A stretch of DNA of 43,180 bases from an uncultured bacterium (GCA_937996235.1 CALKVK010000002.1:1-43180); one strand, 5' to 3'; shown: positions 14,801 to 22,374, counted from the stretch's first letter. Notes: generated from the sequence alone by a model not told the origin. Translations and numbers: made by a program.

Positions 14801-17505
14801 GGACCAGCGAGTTCCTCGAACTGGTGCGCGAGCAGGTGAGCCCCGAGGTCGTCCGCCACTGCCAGGCACCGGCTCCTTCGCAGGAGTACCGGCAGCGTGC
14901 GGCTGCCGTCCGAGAGGCTCGCAGCTGCTTCGACGATCAGGCGCGGTCGTTCACCGAGTCGTTCGACCCGGCTGCGGCCGGCTGGGACTCGTGGGAAACG
15001 GCGGCGTTCGCGCACCTCGAGACGTGGGTCGCCTGGGTTCGCGACCACGCCGACTCGGTAGGCGAGTGGTTCGAGTACACGCGGGCGGAGGCGGCGCTCG
15101 ACGGCATCCTCGGCAAGGGCGTGCTCGGCGTCCTGAGGGCGGCGACCGACGATGCGACCAAGGTGCCGGACCTCGTGCTGCGGCGCGTCTACGCGGCCTG
15201 GCTAGACGCCCAGTACGGCTCCGACGAGCGGCTGAGGTTCCAGCCGCGCGATCACGAGGCGCTGCGGGCCGAGTTCAGGAAGCTAGACGGCGAGTTCTCG
15301 AGCGCCAACCGGTCGCGAGTCCGGCAGAGGTGCTTCGGCGCGTACCCGGACGAGCACAACATCTCCTTCCAGTACGGGCAGCTCGGCACGCTCAACCACG
15401 AGTTGTCGAAGAAGAAGCGCCAGCTCCCTGTTCGGAAGCTGATCCAGCAGGTGCCGCAGCTTCTGCAGGCGCTGAAGCCGTGCTTCCTCATGAGCCCGAT
15501 CGCGGTGAGCCAGTACCTGCCGCGCGACGAGAGCGAGTCGATCGCCTTCGACGCGGTGGTGTTCGACGAGGCGTCGCAGGTGTTCCCACAGGACGCGGTG
15601 CCGGCAATCGCGCGTGGCAAGCAGGTGGTGGTGGTCGGCGACCAGAAGCAGCTGCCGCCGACGTCCTTCTTCCGATCGGCGATGGACGACGACGACGTTG
15701 ACGAGGACATCGACGATCGCCTCGAAGGCGTCGAGAGCATCCTCGACGCGATGGTGGGGATGGCGGGGACGGGGGTTCACGACGCGTACCTGGCCGTCCA
15801 CTACCGAAGCCGCCACGACGAGCTGATTCGGTACTCCAACCACCACTTCTACGAGGACCGGCTGCTGACCTTCCCGAGCCCGCTGCGGTCCGCACCGTGG
15901 CTCGGTCTGAAGGACGTCTACCTGGCCCACGGCCGCTACGACGCGGGCGCCACGAAGACGAATCGTGCGGAGGCCGAGGAAGTCGTCGAGCGCGTGTGGG
16001 AGCTGATGCGGACCCGACCTGTGCGCGAGAGCGTCGGCGTGGTCACGCTCTCGCGAGTGCAGGCGGACCTGATCGACGAACTGATCAACCTGCGTCGCCT
16101 CACGGACTCGAGCCTCGACCAGCGGTTCGCTGAGGACCGACATGAGCGATTCTTCGTCAAGAACCTCGAGAATGTCCAAGGCGACGAGCGAGACCACATC
16201 CTGCTGAGCCTCGGGTACGGCCCGACGGTCGGCTCGGGACAGGTCCCGAATCGCTTCGGTCCGATCAACCGCGAGGGAGGCGAGCGACGTCTGAACGTCG
16301 CGGTCTCACGAGCGCGCAGGAGCCTCACGCTGATCCGCTCGCTGCGCGCCGATCACATCACCTCTGAGGCCGCTGGAGCACGGTTGCTTCGGCGCTTCCT
16401 GGAGTACGCGCAGAACCCGGAGCGGGCGTTCGAGGCGGAGATCGACGTCGATCCCGCCGCGGAGACGGAGAGCCCCTTCGAGGAGGCCGTGTTTCGGGCG
16501 CTCACGCGGCGCGGCCACAAGGTTGCCCGGCAGATCGGGTGCCTCGGCTACCGGATCGACCTGGCGATCTCCTCCGATGACGGCAGTCGCTTCGACCTCG
16601 GCATCGAGTGCGACGGCGCCACCTACCACAGCACGCCGGCGGCGCGCGATCGTGACTGGCTCCGGCAGAACGTCCTGGAAGGGCTGGGCTGGACGATCCA
16701 CCGCATCTGGTCGACCGACTGGATCAAGAACCCTGACCGACAGGTCGAGTTCGTTGAAGCGGCTCTGGTCGAGGCTCGTGCGTCGCGCGTGGAGGAACTC
16801 GCGGAGTTTGAGGAAGCTGGTGACGCGCGCTGGAGCAACTCATCGTCAGAGTCGGGGGAGTCCGACGATGGCGAGAGGGTCCGTGAGGACGTTGCGAGCG
16901 CGGCGGACGAGTGCGCCGCTCTCGGGGTCGAGCCGCTTGAGCTCTTCGAGGTCCGCGAGGGCTCGCGCGGGCGGTGGTCCATCGTGGAGGAGACCGGGTC
17001 CAGACTCCGGGATCTCGTCGTGCGAATCGTCGAGGTCCAGGGGCCTGTGCACGAGGACGACATCATCGACGTGATCCGCCGCATCTACGGAGCGGGGCGG
17101 GCCGGGCGACAGATCCGAGCGGCGATATCCTCGGCGATCGACGACGCGCATCGACGCGGCGAGGTCGCTCGACGCGCCTCGGTTGACGGCCAGCGCAAGG
17201 GCCCGTTCGTGGACCGGCCCAAGCGTCCCCACCGAGTGCCACCGCGAGGACCCGCCGCCGACGGCACGGTCCGCAAGATCGAGCGTGTCTGGCCAGGCGA
17301 GATCGAGGAAGTGCTCCTCCGGGCGATCGACTCCTCGTTCGGCATTGATCCGGACGGCGCGATCACCTTCGCCGCCCGAGCCCTTGGCTTTCAGCGAGTG
17401 GGCGCCAGCATCCGCGAGGTCTTCGAGAACACGCTGTCGCAGCTCCTGGCGCGCGGGGAGATCCAGGACACCGGTGCGGGGCTGACGCGACCGCGAACGG
17501 AGTAG
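11899..17505 (+). CDS. DUF4011 / SF1 helicase / Vsr-like nuclease / DUF3320 protein (Hhe-like)
   Basis: 1868 aa. The N-terminus (IAGWQTKLLQLDRRNPLIYF) is the start of a DUF4011 domain. A split SF1 helicase follows: GPPGTGKSQTI at about 314, FDEAS at about 1223, GDQKQLPPT at about 1247 and NVAVSRARR at about 1466, with some 900 residues of mostly helical insert between the first two. Residues about 1520-1625 form a Vsr/DUF559-type nuclease (FEEAVFRAL, IDLAI, GIECDGATYHS, WTIHRIWSTDW), and 1680-1780 resemble DUF3320. The DUF4011-helicase-Vsr architecture is, to my recollection, the defence gene called Hhe. GTG 11899 is chosen because GGGGTGGA lies 7 nt upstream and DUF4011 begins immediately; the frame is open to 11605. 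It stands alone and diverges from the type I operon. Confidence 0.85.
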   Translation: MDLGDVIAGWQTKLLQLDRRNPLIYFRGKRSSVSIVEVQPDVLLERLQHSRKGLTFPFAEKRRAGRSRDLFEDDDGETEDSLVELSGDLKCEGSTVALQGQLLNLQRKDRLWEEEQGVNVLFLALGFLDWIDQDGQAASAPLLLAPADLERDSPRDAWRLHLEEEDLQTNETLRYVLGKLGIELPVLAEEPEPPSGYLARVGRAIASKSEWSVSPRCALATFPFAKMSMWQDLERMRVQGTDHAVVTALGGDVGALRPSEFGAPAPLPGAESLKGGGLDDLLPVKDQFTVLDADHSQLRAIELVRRGGHVVIHGPPGTGKSQTIANVIATLLADGKRVLFVSEKTAALDVVKSRLADCRLDVFCLDLHSDRARKASVYEQLRRSLKAGRSGAQPFPLSRLEQQRSDLNEVARALHEVRAPLQLSVFQVHGRYSRVRVLDRVDFPLSNVAALSARDLEQILKTTGLVARRGSEFVAHATSPWRALRRETWSVELADDVREIASAMHRATTNCRIALDAQADHLGLPRPAYAADGARLAAVALHLAEAPGVPAAWIDADQLKRLTERARERAAAQSQQRALRASLEPFFGAELPALPFRALVESLALQVGDAECLVVVLGAAWGTALCPRPVAAAERLSTTVRQIQEVQDALSGLLTDGLARISALDAPEARAIAVALRTGLAARAVPEQWTREGGLAAARDATAAASREAAALAETERRLFADFDERVLDLATEDLLVRLRTDHQRFFRILTKSYRADMRALRGCLRAPRKLAVEEALAVVGGARNVIARRNAWAARKAEFEAALGDRFHDRATDWASVQKEIDAIEELRRGWRWGDDTLAPLLADVAVRARLEPKLERLETALRATAAAPNASALLDRIPRLDDAVGSAAVGLAIVRRLVEAGEALWPTMGTGAASWSELHDVLASAALLQRLVAEEEAVASDLGTEFGTHYRGDDTDWERATRALQWTSEFLELVREQVSPEVVRHCQAPAPSQEYRQRAAAVREARSCFDDQARSFTESFDPAAAGWDSWETAAFAHLETWVAWVRDHADSVGEWFEYTRAEAALDGILGKGVLGVLRAATDDATKVPDLVLRRVYAAWLDAQYGSDERLRFQPRDHEALRAEFRKLDGEFSSANRSRVRQRCFGAYPDEHNISFQYGQLGTLNHELSKKKRQLPVRKLIQQVPQLLQALKPCFLMSPIAVSQYLPRDESESIAFDAVVFDEASQVFPQDAVPAIARGKQVVVVGDQKQLPPTSFFRSAMDDDDVDEDIDDRLEGVESILDAMVGMAGTGVHDAYLAVHYRSRHDELIRYSNHHFYEDRLLTFPSPLRSAPWLGLKDVYLAHGRYDAGATKTNRAEAEEVVERVWELMRTRPVRESVGVVTLSRVQADLIDELINLRRLTDSSLDQRFAEDRHERFFVKNLENVQGDERDHILLSLGYGPTVGSGQVPNRFGPINREGGERRLNVAVSRARRSLTLIRSLRADHITSEAAGARLLRRFLEYAQNPERAFEAEIDVDPAAETESPFEEAVFRALTRRGHKVARQIGCLGYRIDLAISSDDGSRFDLGIECDGATYHSTPAARDRDWLRQNVLEGLGWTIHRIWSTDWIKNPDRQVEFVEAALVEARASRVEELAEFEEAGDARWSNSSSESGESDDGERVREDVASAADECAALGVEPLELFEVREGSRGRWSIVEETGSRLRDLVVRIVEVQGPVHEDDIIDVIRRIYGAGRAGRQIRAAISSAIDDAHRRGEVARRASVDGQRKGPFVDRPKRPHRVPPRGPAADGTVRKIERVWPGEIEEVLLRAIDSSFGIDPDGAITFAARALGFQRVGASIREVFENTLSQLLARGEIQDTGAGLTRPRTE

Positions 17506-17540
17506 CGCAGCTCACGGCGCTTCGATCCGTACGAGGGACG

Positions 17541-17660
17541 CTACGACGTTCCGGTGTCGGGGGTGCGGGTGCCGACCGCCAGGATCGCCCGGACCCAGTC
17601 GCCGAGCCGGTCGAGCCCCGCCAGGTCCGCGCGCTGCAGATCGTTCCGGAGCATGGTCAT
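17541..17660 (-). CDS. Possible 39-aa small protein
   Basis: A short frame from ATG 17660 (or 17654) to TAG 17541 encodes a compositionally protein-like peptide containing MLRNDLQRADLAGLDRLG and DWVRAILAVG. The residues just upstream (FKFADLE) are also protein-like, so a longer form from an unseen non-ATG start is possible. No clear ribosome site precedes the ATG. It lies between the helicase stop and the basic-protein gene and could be a small second gene after the latter. No family is recognised. Confidence 0.3.
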   Translation of the reverse strand: MTMLRNDLQRADLAGLDRLGDWVRAILAVGTRTPDTGTS

Positions 17661-17740
17661 CTCGAGGTCTGCGAACTTGAACGTCGTGGTGTCGGAGGGA
17701 GTGGATGTCGGTCGTCCGCTATCGAGACCAGGCGAGCGGT

Positions 17741-18064
17741 CTACAGCGACGTCTTGAGCGGCAGCCCCCGCCCCTTGCGGATGGCGTTGACGCGCGAGAG
17801 CCGCTGCTCGGGCGTCAGCTTCGCCCAGGGGTTCTTGCGCTTCCCGGCGGGCTTCGCCGCCTTCGGGGCGCCACCGCTCTTGGCGCCGGCCTTCTTGGTC
17901 GCGGTCTTCGTCGCACCGGCGCTGCGGCCGCCCGAACTCGCAGTCCCGAGCACGCTGCGCAGCTCCGCGAGCGCGCTCTCGCGTCCCGCGGCGTGGGCAG
18001 CCGCGACCGCAGCGGCGAGCTTCGAGTTCAGGTCCTTGACCAGCGCGTCGACGGAATTCGTCAT
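17741..18064 (-). CDS. Small basic Lys/Ala-rich protein
   Basis: 107 aa. An N-terminal helix (residues 1-45, DALVKDLNSKLAAAVAAAHAAGRESALAELRSVL in shorter segments) is followed by a Lys/Ala/Gly-rich linker resembling histone H1-type tails and a conserved-looking end, NPWAKLTPEQRLSRVNAIRKGRG. The composition suggests a nucleic-acid-binding or nucleoid-type protein, possibly H-NS-like in logic, but no family is certain. ATG 18064 has GAGGAG 7 nt upstream; an extension to 18142 is out of character. It diverges from the small RNA candidate at 18180. Confidence 0.7.
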   Translation of the reverse strand: MTNSVDALVKDLNSKLAAAVAAAHAAGRESALAELRSVLGTASSGGRSAGATKTATKKAGAKSGGAPKAAKPAGKRKNPWAKLTPEQRLSRVNAIRKGRGLPLKTSL

Positions 18065-18144
18065 CGAGTGCTCCTCGTGTCCCGCCTGTTCTCGTCGTTG
18101 AGTGTAGATCGCAGTGCGTTCAGGGCGAGGAATGACGCGCACGC

Positions 18145-18173
18145 TTGCGGCCGCGGACGCGGTCTGCGATCCT
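18145..18173 (+). promoter_or_regulatory. Promoter of small RNA copy A
   Basis: TTGCGG (18145-18150) and GATCCT (18168-18173) are separated by exactly 17 bp. The RNA's first paired base, G18180, is 7 nt after the last base of the -10 box. The other RNA copy shows the same -10 to stem distance. Confidence 0.5.
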
Positions 18174-18179
18174 GCGACC

Positions 18180-18266
18180 GCCGAGGTCGAGTTCGCACTC
18201 GTAAAGCGGCTGCCGTCCCTTGCTTCTCTCGGGAACTCCCCATTCCCCGGCAGCAGCCCCCTCGGC
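18180..18266 (+). ncRNA. Structured small RNA candidate, copy A (87 nt)
   Basis: It folds as a three-way junction. P1 pairs GCCGAGG (18180-18186) with CCTCGGC (18260-18266), extendable by one pair. P2 is GAGT (18189-18192) with ACTC (18197-18200). The conserved GTAAA (18201-18205) leads into P3, GCGGCTGCCG (18206-18215) with CGGCAGCAGC (18248-18257), which has one mismatch. P3 encloses a 32-nt pyrimidine-rich apical segment. A second copy at 22133-22222 keeps the same lengths and pairings with different bases. The 7-bp P1 resembles a tRNA-Leu acceptor stem, but no T-arm exists. The gene at 18336 starts about 70 nt downstream, so a 5'-leader role is an alternative. I know no matching RNA family. 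Confidence 0.5.
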
Positions 18267-18335
18267 GACCGGGCATGGTCCGAGCTTCCGAGGCTTCGTA
18301 CTTGCTACCCCGCACACGCGAGCGAACGTGTGGCC

Positions 18336-18656
18336 ATGCGCAACGAGCACACGACGAACGCGACGCGACAGACGGCCCCCAAGACGACGGTCCGAGTCAT
18401 CTGCGGGACCTTCGGGATCGACGAGCCTTCGGCGCTGATCGACCTCGGCCGGGGAGCCGGCTTCCGGGCGACGAGCGCGGCGATGCACCGGCTCGCTGCT
18501 CGGGTCGAGGAACTCTCCACGAACGAACGGTGGATCGTCCAGACGCGGGCGGACGACCGCTACGAGCAGCGCGGACGGGTCTACCTCGAACTCGCGCGGG
18601 CGAGCGCCGCCGAGGTGGAGCGAGCACTCGCGGTCCTGCGCGCGGCGGTCCAGTAG
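18336..18656 (+). CDS. Hypothetical protein, 106 aa
   Basis: The frame is protein-like from ATG 18336: TTVRVICGTFGIDEPSALIDLGRGAGFRATSAAMHRLAARVEEL in consecutive segments, then two amphipathic helices to the C-terminus. The frame is open to 18114, but that part overlaps the RNA candidate and promoter and is not protein-like. No strong ribosome site is visible. No family is recognised and there is no catalytic motif. It lies directly after the small RNA candidate and could share its transcript. Confidence 0.6.
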   Translation: MRNEHTTNATRQTAPKTTVRVICGTFGIDEPSALIDLGRGAGFRATSAAMHRLAARVEELSTNERWIVQTRADDRYEQRGRVYLELARASAAEVERALAVLRAAVQ

Positions 18657-18702
18657 GGACCCACGGCCGGACCTCCCGCCGCGACTTCGGCAGCCCCAGC
18701 GG

Positions 18703-18993
18703 TCAGGCGCGCTGCCGCGGTGCCGCCGTGTCGTACCAGACGCGGAAGAACTGGTACCAGCGGATGGTCCCCAGCCCCGCGTTGGCCGTCGACTGTGTCT
18801 GCGGGTCCGGCGGCCCGTGCTCGCCGGGCTCCCACATGTTGGGGAGGACCACGGTCTCGACGTGGATCGGGACGACGCCCTCGGACGCGATCCAGGCGTT
18901 CGCTGCCGCCAGCGCCGCTTCCAGTCTCACGATCCGGTAGCTGATCCAGCCCGCCTGGCTGCGGGCCGGCGCGAAGTCCTTGAACGCGAGCAT
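18703..18993 (-). CDS. Hypothetical protein, 96 aa
   Basis: ATG 18993 is preceded by GGAGGG at good spacing. The protein begins MLAFKDFAPARSQAGWIS and contains HVETVVLPNMWEPGEHG and a Trp/Tyr-rich end, IRWYQFFRVWYDT. I recall similar small hypothetical proteins in environmental genomes, with a Val-Glu-Thr-Val-Val-Leu-Pro-Asn core, but none has a known function. The frame upstream of 18993 is Arg-rich and was excluded. Confidence 0.65.
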   Translation of the reverse strand: MLAFKDFAPARSQAGWISYRIVRLEAALAAANAWIASEGVVPIHVETVVLPNMWEPGEHGPPDPQTQSTANAGLGTIRWYQFFRVWYDTAAPRQRA

Positions 18994-19341
18994 CGAGATC
19001 CCTCCGTGCCACGACGCGAGCCGGCCCGCCCGTCGCGGCGTTCGCGCAGGTTCGCGCCTGCGCGTTACAGCCAGGCACGACACCGCGACGCAGCGTCCGA
19101 GCGGCGCGAAGGGAGGCGACGACCGGACGGCCGCCAGCGTTGGGGCCGCGTTGCACATGCGCGCCGAGCTTCGACCCGCGCGACGGGACGATGGTCACGT
19201 CGATTGCGAGTGTGTGCAGACTCCGGACAGGAGACGCGGGCGGCGAGCCGCAGTGCGCAGTGCGCTCGAACGCCGGGGCCGGGAGCGTACCAACGCCCCC
19301 CCCTACCGGGTTGCGTCCGAGTGCTGCTACAGTTCGGCATC
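18994..19341. other. 348-bp divergent intergenic region with an 8-bp inverted repeat
   Basis: No gene is convincing here. CGCGCAGG (19043-19050) and CCTGCGCG (19057-19064) form a perfect inverted repeat with a 6-nt loop, about 50 nt upstream of the minus-strand gene starting at 18993. It could be an operator or a leader hairpin. A TGCTACAGT extended -10-like element ends at 19333, 8 nt before the HEPN gene ATG at 19342. Confidence 0.4.
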
Positions 19342-20724
19342 ATGACCCACCATCCCCCTGCGCGGTCCCATCGTACTGACACGGTCGCTCTGATCGCGGA
19401 CTGGCTGGAGTCCGAGCGGCTACGGGCGCTCGACGTGGTGGCGGCATCCGGGCGAGCGCCGTCGTACTCCGCAACGCGCTGGGTAGGTAAGACTGACGGC
19501 CCCTCACAGTCCTCGTATGAGGAGCAACTCGTCGAGGTCAGCGCTGCGAATAATCACGAGAGTCTCAGGGACATCGAACGGGCGAGCTACGGGCAGCGCC
19601 GTACTGCTGAGGAGATCGCCGCTCGTCTCGTCGCGGAGTTTGGCGCAGACTCTGTTCCCTGGGGCGTGCATCGCGTGTTTGCGCGGACGACTCCAGAAAC
19701 CACCGTTGCAAGGCTGCTCTCATTCGCACGGACCAAGTACCTTCGCGACCTCCGTACGCTGGCGGCGGACGATCCACCGGCGCGCCTGGAAGCTGCTGCA
19801 GGGCTAGTCGCGATGTTGGACGCGGAGGAGCTGCGGTCCGTCACGACGATTGCGGTCGGGGGCATTGACACAGCCGGACGGCACCTCGAGCACAGTGGCG
19901 TGAGCGTGAGAGAGCTCACGTCGATTGAGCTAGGGTTGCTGGCTGAGGAGGCATCCAGAGGATCAGTCAGCCTTCCAGCGATGGTCCCCATCGCGACGCG
20001 CCTCGATTCCATATACTCAGAGGAGCGACACGTGCTCCGCGTGGAATCCGCGCAGCCGAAGCATATCCAGCCTCGCCCCGGCGATCGATTCGCAAGGGTG
20101 CTCCTTGCACTGCAGCTACTCGGGTACTGCCCGCACGGCTCGGGGCTCACGCGCACGTGGCTTGAGCCGGGACCGGATGCCTACGCCTCCGTCGGGCGAG
20201 TGTCACTGCGATTGTTCGGCGATACGATGTCGCTCGGCGAAGAAGATCTCCGCCGGGTTGTGGCCTTGGCAGAGAGAATTTCTGCGGGCTCCGTCGCGCG
20301 CCCGACCAGCAGAGCGGAGGTCAGTCTGCACTCGTTCTCGCGCTCGGCGAATGCGAACAATGACTCCGACTCGCTTATCCACGCGGTGATCGCGCTAGAG
20401 TCACTTCTGCTGTTCGGTATCCGGGGGGAACTCAAGTTCCGATTCGCGCTCTATGGGGCACTTCTCCTCGGGCGTGGAGTGCCATCGCGTCGTGCCATCC
20501 ACCACGCGTTGGGGGAGGTGTACGACATGCGGTCTCGTGTCGTGCATGGAGCGGCACGTCCCAAGCCAGTCGATCTGCAGCGTTGTGCACACACTGCGCG
20601 CGAGTTGGCGTCACGGCTGCTTGTCAAGGCCGTCCTCTGTGGTTGGCCGGAGCCGAGCACGCTGGAGCGCCTCGCGCTCGGGGACGCAGACGCCTACCCA
20701 GGTCACGAGCACTGCCTGCTCTGA
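19342..20724 (+). CDS. ApeA-like HEPN-domain protein
   Basis: 460 aa. The last 130 residues look like the HEPN domain of ApeA-type proteins: SLIHAVIALESLLLFG, LKFRFALYGALLLG and YDMRSRVVHGA. The final segment contains the HEPN ribonuclease motif R-x4-H (about residues 396-401). HEPN proteins of this kind are usually RNases that abort infection by cutting tRNA or mRNA. The N-terminal 300 residues are probably a sensor region and are not recognised. ATG 19342 follows a TACAGT -10-like box by 8 nt with no Shine-Dalgarno site, suggesting a very short leader. It stands alone and converges with the nuclease-DUF2924 gene. Confidence 0.75.
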   Translation: MTHHPPARSHRTDTVALIADWLESERLRALDVVAASGRAPSYSATRWVGKTDGPSQSSYEEQLVEVSAANNHESLRDIERASYGQRRTAEEIAARLVAEFGADSVPWGVHRVFARTTPETTVARLLSFARTKYLRDLRTLAADDPPARLEAAAGLVAMLDAEELRSVTTIAVGGIDTAGRHLEHSGVSVRELTSIELGLLAEEASRGSVSLPAMVPIATRLDSIYSEERHVLRVESAQPKHIQPRPGDRFARVLLALQLLGYCPHGSGLTRTWLEPGPDAYASVGRVSLRLFGDTMSLGEEDLRRVVALAERISAGSVARPTSRAEVSLHSFSRSANANNDSDSLIHAVIALESLLLFGIRGELKFRFALYGALLLGRGVPSRRAIHHALGEVYDMRSRVVHGAARPKPVDLQRCAHTARELASRLLVKAVLCGWPEPSTLERLALGDADAYPGHEHCLL

Positions 20725-20931
20725 GTCCGTTATGCCGCGCTCCGCCTCCGACAGCGCCGCATGGCCCTGCTCTATCGTGGCTGGCGCGCGCAACCGCAGA
20801 GTACGCCGTGCGGGGGACGATCGGCTCGTACCGCGACGCGGCACCGTCGCGGAGGCACACCAGCGCGTGTTCCTCTCCGCTCAGCGAGCGCCCGCGACTG
20901 GTTCGCGACCGGAGCGGGGCAGCCGTTGCGC

Positions 20932-21993
20932 CTAGGAGTCTTGAGCGTCCGACTGCTGCGCACGCGGTCGTGAGCGTGGCCGCCTCGCAGTCAGTCGGAA
21001 GAATCCGGGCCCCGAGATCGATGCGGCGCCGGTCACCGCGCGCGCCACGGCGGTGAGGGAAGGATACGACTGTCGCTCGTACTCGAAGCCGCCCTCGATC
21101 ACGGTGACGCGGACGTCGCGGCCCTTGTAGCTGCGGACGATTTCCTGTCCGACGGTCGGGGACTGAGAGCCATGCGGTCGGACGGTCGCTGGTTCCGCCG
21201 CGCCGCTGCTCGCGCCGCGCGCCCGGGCAGCCCGCTCGCCCCGCGCGGTGGCCGCCACGCGCGCCCCTCTCGTCGTCCGTCGGGGAGCCGGACGCGGCAG
21301 TCGTAGTTCGCCCGCCTCCATCAGCGCGTCCTTCGACACCACGTCGCGCAGCGCATCGAACACGTCTTGCAGTTCCAGCCTCGCAGTCGTGCCGATGTTC
21401 AGTTCCTGGCGAATCCGCGCGAGGACGTCGTACGTGAAGAGCGCGCGCACGACCGCACCTGGTCGCGTCAGCTTCCGCGTGGTCCAGTAGTCGTCGAGAC
21501 TGCCAGCTGTGATGGCACGCGGCGCCAAGAGGGAGAGCTTCGCCCAGACATCGGCTGGGTTGCGCGCCAGGTCGTCAGAGAGATCCAGCGAGAACGCGAG
21601 CTCGTGCGCGATGCCCTCGCCCTCCGCGAACGTCAGGTGGTAGAGGCGCCACTCCATGCCGTTCGTCAGCACTGCCCACGGGATGCCGGCGCGCGCCGCG
21701 TAGTTGCCCGCCTGTTCGATGTGCTTGTCGCGCAGTCGCACGACCGACGCGGCCTTGGCCTCGACCAACACTCTGACCTCGCCGTCGGGCTTGAGCGCGA
21801 TGTCGCAGTAGCGATCCCGGATCGCCAGTTCCTTGCTGATCTGCCCGGCCAAGCTGTCGTAGCCGAGCACCTCCTCGAGGAACTTCACCAGGAACATGAC
21901 CGTGTCCGACTCGTTGACGCGCCGGCGGCGCGCGTCCTCGAACGCCGTCGCGAAGCGGCGAAGCTGCCTCAGCTTCGCGGCAGGTACACGCAT
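20932..21993 (-). CDS. HsdR_N-type nuclease fused to DUF2924
   Basis: 353 aa. Residues 1-200 look like the stand-alone N-terminal nuclease domain of type I restriction subunits. The PD-(D/E)xK pattern is visible as CDIALKPDG, then VLVEAKA, then a helix EQAGNYAARAG, followed by VLTNGMEWRLYHL. After an Arg/Ala linker the last 70 residues form a DUF2924-like domain (VGQEIVRSYKGRDVRVTV, YPSLTAVARAVTGA, SGPGFFRLT). The same domain stands alone in the gene at 23407. DUF2924 proteins are normally small, so the fusion is unusual. ATG 21993 has GGAGGGAG upstream. The gene diverges from the small RNA candidate at 22133. Confidence 0.8.
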   Translation of the reverse strand: MRVPAAKLRQLRRFATAFEDARRRRVNESDTVMFLVKFLEEVLGYDSLAGQISKELAIRDRYCDIALKPDGEVRVLVEAKAASVVRLRDKHIEQAGNYAARAGIPWAVLTNGMEWRLYHLTFAEGEGIAHELAFSLDLSDDLARNPADVWAKLSLLAPRAITAGSLDDYWTTRKLTRPGAVVRALFTYDVLARIRQELNIGTTARLELQDVFDALRDVVSKDALMEAGELRLPRPAPRRTTRGARVAATARGERAARARGASSGAAEPATVRPHGSQSPTVGQEIVRSYKGRDVRVTVIEGGFEYERQSYPSLTAVARAVTGAASISGPGFFRLTARRPRSRPRAQQSDAQDS

Positions 21994-22120
21994 GGACTCC
22001 CTCCCCCTATCGCCACGTGGTCGCGCGCGGAGTACGCCCGGCCGAGTCTGCGCAGGACCCGACCGTCGAGGGTAGAGCGCGCGGCGTCGCGTGCACAAGG
22101 ACGGCAGCCGCCTCATCCGC

Positions 22121-22126
22121 TACGCT
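22121..22126 (+). promoter_or_regulatory. -10 box of small RNA copy B
   Basis: TACGCT is followed by 6 nt (gaaccc) and then the first base of stem P1 at 22133, the same spacing as in copy A. No good -35 match is seen; the region 17-18 bp upstream reads AAGGACG. Confidence 0.45.
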
Positions 22127-22132
22127 GAACCC

Positions 22133-22222
22133 GCCGAGGTTGGGCGCGATCCGCCCGTAAAGCGGCTGCCGACTCACTCCACATCACATTCCCCTTTCTC
22201 TACCGGCCGTTGCTTCCTCGGT
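22133..22222 (+). ncRNA. Structured small RNA candidate, copy B (90 nt)
   Basis: It has the same plan as copy A. P1 pairs GCCGAGG (22133-22139) with CCTCGGT (22216-22222), with one G-U pair. P2 is GGGCG (22142-22146) with CGCCC (22152-22156), a different sequence from copy A but still paired. GTAAA (22157-22161) is identical. P3 is GCGGCTGCCG (22162-22171) with CGGCCGTTGC (22204-22213), with two G-U pairs and one mismatch. The apical segment is again 32 nt and, in this copy, contains no G at all. A 2-nt linker joins P3 to P1 in both copies. The next gene downstream is on the opposite strand, so this copy is not a 5' leader. Confidence 0.55.
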
Positions 22223-22374
22223 ACCCTGCCGCGCCTGAGGGGAGCGCAGCCGCCCGGCGCGTCGTGTCACGTCGCAGCGGAGGCGCCGTGCCACCAGAAC
22301 TCCGGCGCGGCGTGCGGACGCGCTGCGGCGTGCGCCCAGTTGGCCTGGCTGGCGATCCGGCGCACCGAGAACCG

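Noticed and set aside
18114..18335. Coding extension upstream of the 106-aa protein
   Set aside because: It contains the promoter and the folded RNA candidate, and its translation resembles the spurious peptides seen over structured RNAs.
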